DNA of 9,727 bases from Oscillospiraceae bacterium. GTDB taxonomy: Bacteria; Bacillota; Clostridia; Oscillospirales; Ruminococcaceae. The notes under the pieces are model-generated. The model did no database searches, was not told the origin of the DNA, and saw only the letters and a program-made list of their open reading frames with translations. The stretch lies in assembly GCA_031285945.1 (NCBI GenBank), contig JAITVF010000068.1:1-9727 (forward strand), given 5' to 3'. The translations under genes and the position numbers were made by a program. Below, in pieces: positions 6,701 to 9,727 of this stretch. Each line of letters opens with the position of its first letter. Position 1 is the stretch's first letter.

Positions 6701-7259
6701 CCTTTCGCGCAAAATGAAAACCACAAGGGCCAACGACATGATGGCTTTTGCCGAAATTGAGGACAAGACCGGCTCGATTGAGCTTATCGTCTTCCCCAAA
6801 ACGTTTTCCGCCTGCTCGCAAAAGCTTGTTCCGGGGCAGGTGCTGGCGGTGAGGGGGCGAATCAAGGATACGGACGAGCAAAGCGTACAGATTATAGCCG
6901 AGGAAATCCTCTCGCCGGAGGAAGCCCTGCTGCCGCGGAATAACGAAGGGCGCGGCCTGAACAGCTACGGCGGCTGCGCGGTTCCGGCAGAGGAAGCGCC
7001 CGCGCGGGAGAACGCGCCGGTGAAAAAATCGGCGAGGCGGGGGCTGTTCCTTAAATTCCCAACGGAAAGCTCAGAGCTTGTCGAGCGGGCCGGCAACTTT
7101 CTGTTTGTTTTTGAGGGCAGCGTTCCCGTGTATTTTTACTATGTCGATCAGGGAAAATACATGAAAGCTCCCGACAGCTACCGAATAAGGCCCAACCGTA
7201 TACTGACCCGGGAGCTTAAGCTTTTGCTGGGGGAGGAAAACGTGGCTTTGATTGAGTAG
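3723..7259 (+). CDS. dnaE: DNA polymerase III alpha subunit (DnaE type)
   Basis: A 1178-residue C-family DNA polymerase, GTG start. The N-terminal PHP domain spans about residues 5-275 and has all nine predicted metal ligands: H8, H10, D17, H42, E67, H88, C138, D206, H208. The palm has GPGRGSGAGS (356-365), PDFDIDF (397-403) with catalytic D400 and D402, and the third aspartate D550 in KIDFLGL. The conserved VYQEQVM (668-674) and FNKSHAASYA (751-760) follow. An internal clamp-binding motif QLDLF sits at 914-918. An OB-fold runs from about 985 to 1065 (GILLSRKMKTTRANDMMAFA). A hydrophilic linker (about 1075-1106) leads to a small C-terminal domain. The absence of an embedded 3'-5' exonuclease domain excludes PolC. 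In Bacillota that also carry PolC, DnaE extends primers and works on the lagging strand; whether PolC exists here cannot be seen. A segment between the fingers motifs carries an unusual C723-x2-C726 pair. Confidence 0.97.
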   Translation: MSDFVHLHVHTEYSLLDGACKLAPLIARAKELGMKSLAITDHGVMYGVIDFYKECKKQGIKPVIGCEVYVAPRTRFDKQHRVDSSPYHLILLCKNNQGYQNLIKLVSAGFIEGFYSKPRVDRELLLKHHEGLICLSACLAGEIPRALVAGDYGRARETAEWYRDLFGPDNYYIETQNHGIAEQKEILPELARLAKETGVGLVATNDLHYVEREDARMQNVLVCIQTNRTVQEGSDMEFATEEFYLKGPAEMEELFGEYEGAMANTVKIADACEVEFTFGQTRLPYFEAPGSLDNREFFRGLCQEGLLRRYGENPGEAILNRLDYELSVIEKMGYTDYFLIVWDFINYARSKGIPVGPGRGSGAGSLAAYCSGITGIDPIRYGLIFERFLNPERISMPDFDIDFCYERRPEVIDYVVGKYGSDHVAQIITFGTMAARGSIRDVGRALGMSYQQTDVMAKSIPYDPGMTIDRALEVSPEFKALCEADQQNRELVDMARKIEGMARHASTHAAGVVITREPVDSYVPLQKNDESVLTQFPMGTLEELGLLKIDFLGLRNLTVITDARDMIRKERPDFDPDKIPLDDKEVFALLGKGQTGGVFQFESAGMRNVLTQLGPEHMEDLIAVISLFRPGPMDSIPTYVRNRHNPQLVTYKHPKLKPILEVTYGCIVYQEQVMEICRELAGYSYGRADLVRRAMSKKKHDVMEREREAFIHGQKREDGSVECAGCVAGGVPEAIATEIFDEMTSFASYAFNKSHAASYALVAWQTAWLKRHYPKEYMAALLTSILDNTDKVIDYIGECRRLSIEVLPPDINGSELGFTVFEGKIRFGLSAVKNLGRGVIRSLCDERGRNGPFLDLADFLTRMAGGEMNRRAIENLIRCGALDCFGHNRRQMAEGFAPILDAIEKDARNNLSGQLDLFSAAPKQHGGYLLPDVDEYPPMHRLAGEKETIGLYLSGHPLEAYDETAKKLEAAAISDLHKSKNHDGARVQVLGILLSRKMKTTRANDMMAFAEIEDKTGSIELIVFPKTFSACSQKLVPGQVLAVRGRIKDTDEQSVQIIAEEILSPEEALLPRNNEGRGLNSYGGCAVPAEEAPARENAPVKKSARRGLFLKFPTESSELVERAGNFLFVFEGSVPVYFYYVDQGKYMKAPDSYRIRPNRILTRELKLLLGEENVALIE
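4148..4176 (+). repeat. Perfect 11-bp GC-rich inverted repeat inside dnaE
   Basis: AATCCCCCGCG (4148-4158) and CGCGGGGGATT (4166-4176) are exact reverse complements separated by the seven-base loop CCCTTGT. It encodes part of the PHP domain (EIPRALVAGD). No T-run follows on the + strand, so it is not an intrinsic terminator. It may be chance in GC-rich coding DNA or may affect mRNA structure. Confidence 0.6.
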
Positions 7260-7271
7260 GCGTATAAACTG

Positions 7272-7300
7272 TTGCGCCACCGGCTCTTTTCGGATATAAT
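7272..7300 (+). promoter_or_regulatory. Likely sigma-A promoter for pfkA
   Basis: A perfect -10 TATAAT (7295-7300) is preceded, at the optimal 17-base spacing, by TTGCGC (7272-7277), which matches the first three bases of TTGACA. It lies in the 83-base gap between dnaE and pfkA, with the start codon 42 bases downstream of the -10, leaving room for a short leader. The inverted repeat CTGTTGC (7269-7275) and GCAACAG (7313-7319) brackets it, with the left arm overlapping the -35 element. This could be an operator, but that is inference. Confidence 0.5.
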
Positions 7301-7330
7301 CGTGAGGTACCGGCAACAGCATAAGACAAT

Positions 7331-7335
7331 GGAGG
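7331..7335 (+). promoter_or_regulatory. Ribosome-binding site for the GTG start of pfkA
   Basis: A consensus GGAGG ends seven bases before the GTG at 7343, ideal spacing. It selects that GTG, which places the glycine-rich TSGGDAPGMN motif at residue 11 as expected for the enzyme. Confidence 0.75.
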
Positions 7336-7342
7336 AATTATT

Positions 7343-8338
7343 GTGGGCGAGATAGGAACTATAGGAGTACTGACCAGCGGGGGCGACGCGCCGGGAATGA
7401 ATTCCGTTATTCGTTCGGTGGTTCGCACCGCGTACTTTAACGGTATTGGCGTAAAGGGAATTTTAAAGGGCTTTGTCGGGCTTCTTGAAAAGAACGTAAT
7501 AGATATGCCGGTGCGCAGTGTCAGCGGCACCTTGCAGCGGGGCGGCACGATTCTGCACACCGCGCGGTCCCTTGAGTTCCGCGAGGACGCGGGCGTTGAA
7601 AAAGCGGCTCAGAATTGCCGGGAGCTTGGAATAGACGGCATAATCGTATGCGGGGGAGACGGCTCATTCAGGGGGGCGAGGGATCTTTCCCTAAAGGGCA
7701 TTCCCTGCATAGGCATACCCTGCACCATAGACAACGACATATCCTGCACAGATTACACAATTGGCTTTGATACCGCCGTAAATACCGTGGTTGATATAGC
7801 AGACAAGCTGCGCGATACCTCACAGTCCCACAACCGCTGCACCATAATAGAGGTCATGGGGAATAAGTGCGGCGATATAGCTCTTCACGCCGGTATCTGC
7901 TGCGGGGCCGAGGCGGTAATTATTCCCGAGGTGCGCCACGATCTTGAGCGGGATATTCTAAACGAGATGCGCGAGGCGCTCAACCAGGGAAAAACCCATT
8001 TTATCATCCTTGTGTCGGAGGGAGTTTCGGGCGAGCGGGCAAAGCACCGCGCCATGGATACCCACCAGCTTGCCGCCATGATCCAGGAAAAAACGGGAGT
8101 GGAAACCAGGGCGACCATAATCGGCCATATCCAGCGGGGAGGGACGCCCACCGCGCAGGACAGGCTGATGGGCTCTATGATGGGCAACCTGGCCGTAAAG
8201 CTGCTGCGAAACGGAATCGGAAACAGGGTGATTGCCGTTCGCAGCAACAAGCTTGTCGATTACGATATCAACGAGGCCCTTGATATGAACAAAACTATAG
8301 ATTTTGAAGAGCTTCAGACATTTAACGAGATAAGCTGA
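7343..8338 (+). CDS. pfkA: ATP-dependent 6-phosphofructokinase
   Basis: A 331-residue cytoplasmic enzyme that phosphorylates fructose 6-phosphate to the 1,6-bisphosphate, the committed step of glycolysis. TSGGDAPGMN (11-20) and GGDGS (104-108) form the nucleotide site; Gly at the first G of GGDGS and at 107 indicates ATP rather than pyrophosphate as donor. TIDND (128-132) gives the catalytic D130 and D132. Substrate-binding residues appear at R165 (SHNRC), M172-G173, E226 (SEG), R256, H262 and R265 (GHIQRGG). R24 and R28 align with the effector-site arginines of E. coli PfkA, so allosteric control is plausible. The length is slightly above the roughly 320 residues usual for bacterial PfkA. 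Oddities: Cys127 replaces the common Gly before TIDND, and all nine cysteines fall between residues 92 and 187. It starts with GTG behind a good ribosome-binding site and has its own candidate promoter. Confidence 0.97.
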   Translation: MGEIGTIGVLTSGGDAPGMNSVIRSVVRTAYFNGIGVKGILKGFVGLLEKNVIDMPVRSVSGTLQRGGTILHTARSLEFREDAGVEKAAQNCRELGIDGIIVCGGDGSFRGARDLSLKGIPCIGIPCTIDNDISCTDYTIGFDTAVNTVVDIADKLRDTSQSHNRCTIIEVMGNKCGDIALHAGICCGAEAVIIPEVRHDLERDILNEMREALNQGKTHFIILVSEGVSGERAKHRAMDTHQLAAMIQEKTGVETRATIIGHIQRGGTPTAQDRLMGSMMGNLAVKLLRNGIGNRVIAVRSNKLVDYDINEALDMNKTIDFEELQTFNEIS

Positions 8339-8368
8339 GAATCTCGCCACAGGAAGGACAACGCGGCG

Positions 8369-9727
8369 ATGGAGTGGAACAGGGAACGAAATCTTACCAT
8401 GCTTATGGATTTTTATGAGCTGACCATGGCTAACGGATATCTTATAAGCGGGCTGGGCGACAGGATCGGCGTCTTTGACATGTTTTTCCGCACCATACCC
8501 GATCAGGGGGGCTTTGCCATCTTTGCCGGGCTCGAGCAGCTTATCGGCTACCTTGAGGGAATGTCCTTCACAGAGGAGGATATTCTCTTTCTGCGGGATA
8601 AAAAGCTGTTTGACGAGCGCTTTCTAGAATATCTTCGCGATTTCAGGTTCGGGTGCGATGTGTGGGCCTTTGCGGAGGGCACCCCCATCTTTCCCGGGGA
8701 GCCGGTGGTCGTAGTCCGCGGGCCTATAATCCAGGCGCAGCTTATAGAAACGATGCTGCTGCTAACCGTCAATCACCAGAGCCTTATCGCCACCAAGACC
8801 AACCGCATCTTCCGCGCGGCCCAGGGCAGGCCGGTAATGGAGTTCGGCTCAAGGCGGGCCCAGAGCTACGACGCCGCCGTATACGGCGCGAGAGCCGCCT
8901 ACATTGGCGGATGCTCTTCGACCTCCTGCACAATTGTGGACCGGGAGTTCGGCGTTCCCTCAGTGGGCACGATGGCCCACAGCTGGGTTCAGACCTTCGC
9001 CAGCGAGTACGAGGCCTTTAGGCAGTACGCCTCCATCTATCCGCAAAACTGCACCCTGCTTGTGGATACATATAACGTGGTCACTTCGGGCGTTCCCAAC
9101 GCTATCCGGGTTTTTAACGAGGTCATAGTTCCGGCCGGATACCGGCCCAGGGCGGTAAGGATCGACTCGGGGGATATAGCCTACCTTTCTAAAAAGGCCA
9201 GGGCTATGCTGGACGAGGCGGGCTACCGGGACGTAGGGATTACGGCCACCAACTCCTTGGACGAATATATAATCCGCGATCTTCTTATTCAGGGTGCCAG
9301 GGTGGATACCTTTGGGGTGGGCGAAAAGCTTATAACCAGCCGCAGCGAGCCGGTCTTCGGCGGAGTGTACAAGCTTTCCGCCCTTGAGGAAGAGGGCCGC
9401 TACCTGCCCAAAATCAAGATAAGTGAGACGGTGGAAAAGATAACCACTCCCGGCTTTAAGAAGGCCTTCAGGCTTTTTAGCCGGGAAACGGGGGAGGCCA
9501 TCGCCGATTATGTCACCCACTATCACGAGGAGTTTGACCCCGAGGCGCCTGTTACCCTTTTTGATCCCGACGCTGTCTGGAAGCGCAAAACTGTCAGGGG
9601 AGTCAACGCCGTAAGCCTTTTGCACCCCGTCTTTGAAAAGGGCGGGCTTGTATACAAAACGCCGGACCTGCCCGATATTCAAAAATATTGCCTCGGCGAA
9701 ATCGACAAGCTATGGGACGAGGTCAAG
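8369..9727 (+). CDS. pncB: Nicotinate phosphoribosyltransferase (partial, runs off right edge)
   Basis: An open frame of 453 codons from ATG at 8369 with no stop before the window ends. Related clostridial enzymes are about 480-490 residues, so some 30 codons are probably missing. It converts nicotinate and PRPP to nicotinate mononucleotide (usually ATP-assisted), the entry to NAD salvage by the Preiss-Handler route. Signatures: NLTMLMDFYELTMANGY at the N-terminus, VFDMFFR, VNHQSLIATK, MEFGSRRAQ (157-165) followed by an A-YGARAAYIGG stretch, AHSWV with the expected phospho-accepting H204, the phosphate-binding DSGDIAYLSKKAR (266-278), NSLDEY (295-300) and FGVGEKLITS (315-324). AGGAAGGA (8351-8358) precedes the start by ten bases. 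It begins 30 bases after the pfkA stop, so the two are likely co-transcribed. The YGARAAYIGG and DSGD forms favour nicotinate over nicotinamide or quinolinate as substrate. Confidence 0.95.
   Translation, partial: MEWNRERNLTMLMDFYELTMANGYLISGLGDRIGVFDMFFRTIPDQGGFAIFAGLEQLIGYLEGMSFTEEDILFLRDKKLFDERFLEYLRDFRFGCDVWAFAEGTPIFPGEPVVVVRGPIIQAQLIETMLLLTVNHQSLIATKTNRIFRAAQGRPVMEFGSRRAQSYDAAVYGARAAYIGGCSSTSCTIVDREFGVPSVGTMAHSWVQTFASEYEAFRQYASIYPQNCTLLVDTYNVVTSGVPNAIRVFNEVIVPAGYRPRAVRIDSGDIAYLSKKARAMLDEAGYRDVGITATNSLDEYIIRDLLIQGARVDTFGVGEKLITSRSEPVFGGVYKLSALEEEGRYLPKIKISETVEKITTPGFKKAFRLFSRETGEAIADYVTHYHEEFDPEAPVTLFDPDAVWKRKTVRGVNAVSLLHPVFEKGGLVYKTPDLPDIQKYCLGEIDKLWDEVK

Noticed and set aside
8339..8368. 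A terminator or promoter between pfkA and pncB.
   Set aside because: The 30 bases hold only a ribosome-binding site; I see no stem with a T-run and no -10/-35 pair.
8960..9682. A 240-codon open frame on the minus strand.
   Set aside because: It is antisense to the nicotinate phosphoribosyltransferase, which keeps all its motifs through this stretch. It shows no recognisable domain.

Overview
The window is an ordinary, densely packed stretch of bacterial chromosome. It is GC-rich (roughly mid-50s percent by eye) and every gene lies on the + strand. Gene content and order (hprK, a PHP-family phosphatase, murB, rapZ, whiA, dnaE, pfkA, then a nicotinate phosphoribosyltransferase) match the conserved core neighbourhood of anaerobic Clostridia in the Bacillota. 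HPr kinase and WhiA together fit a Gram-positive. High GC within Clostridia suggests an Oscillospirales/Ruminococcaceae-type gut or sediment anaerobe, but that placement is inference from synteny and composition only.

Layout: 1-149 is the C-terminal end of HPr kinase/phosphorylase (its start is off the left edge). 182-907 is a YcdX-like PHP phosphatase. 934-1851 is murB. 1894-2748 is rapZ, preferred over an upstream start at 1870. A 58-base AT-rich spacer (2749-2806) follows. 2807-3730 is whiA, which overlaps dnaE (3723-7259) by 8 bases. An 83-base gap (7260-7342) with a good sigma-A-like promoter precedes pfkA (7343-8338). From 8369 to the right edge is a nicotinate phosphoribosyltransferase whose stop codon is beyond the window. 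No gap without a gene exceeds 90 bases. I saw no tRNA, rRNA, CRISPR array, insertion sequence, phage gene or clear intrinsic terminator.

How the genes fit together: HprK (carbon-catabolite signalling through HPr), RapZ (nucleotide-binding adapter linked to amino-sugar supply in enterobacteria), MurB (peptidoglycan precursor synthesis), WhiA (division-linked DNA-binding protein), DnaE (replicative-type polymerase) and PfkA (glycolytic commitment step) join carbon flux, wall synthesis, division and replication. The nicotinate phosphoribosyltransferase adds NAD salvage. Short spacings from hprK to dnaE suggest one transcript with a possible internal promoter before whiA. The pfkA-pncB pair probably has its own promoter.

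I found no convincing undescribed system. The best leads are: the absence of yvcK between rapZ and whiA, where an AT-rich, repeat-bearing, promoter-like spacer sits instead; a complete nine-ligand PHP metal site in DnaE, suggesting built-in proofreading; a perfect 11-bp GC-rich hairpin inside dnaE; a dyad bracketing the pfkA promoter; and a phosphofructokinase whose nine cysteines all crowd the central active-site region.
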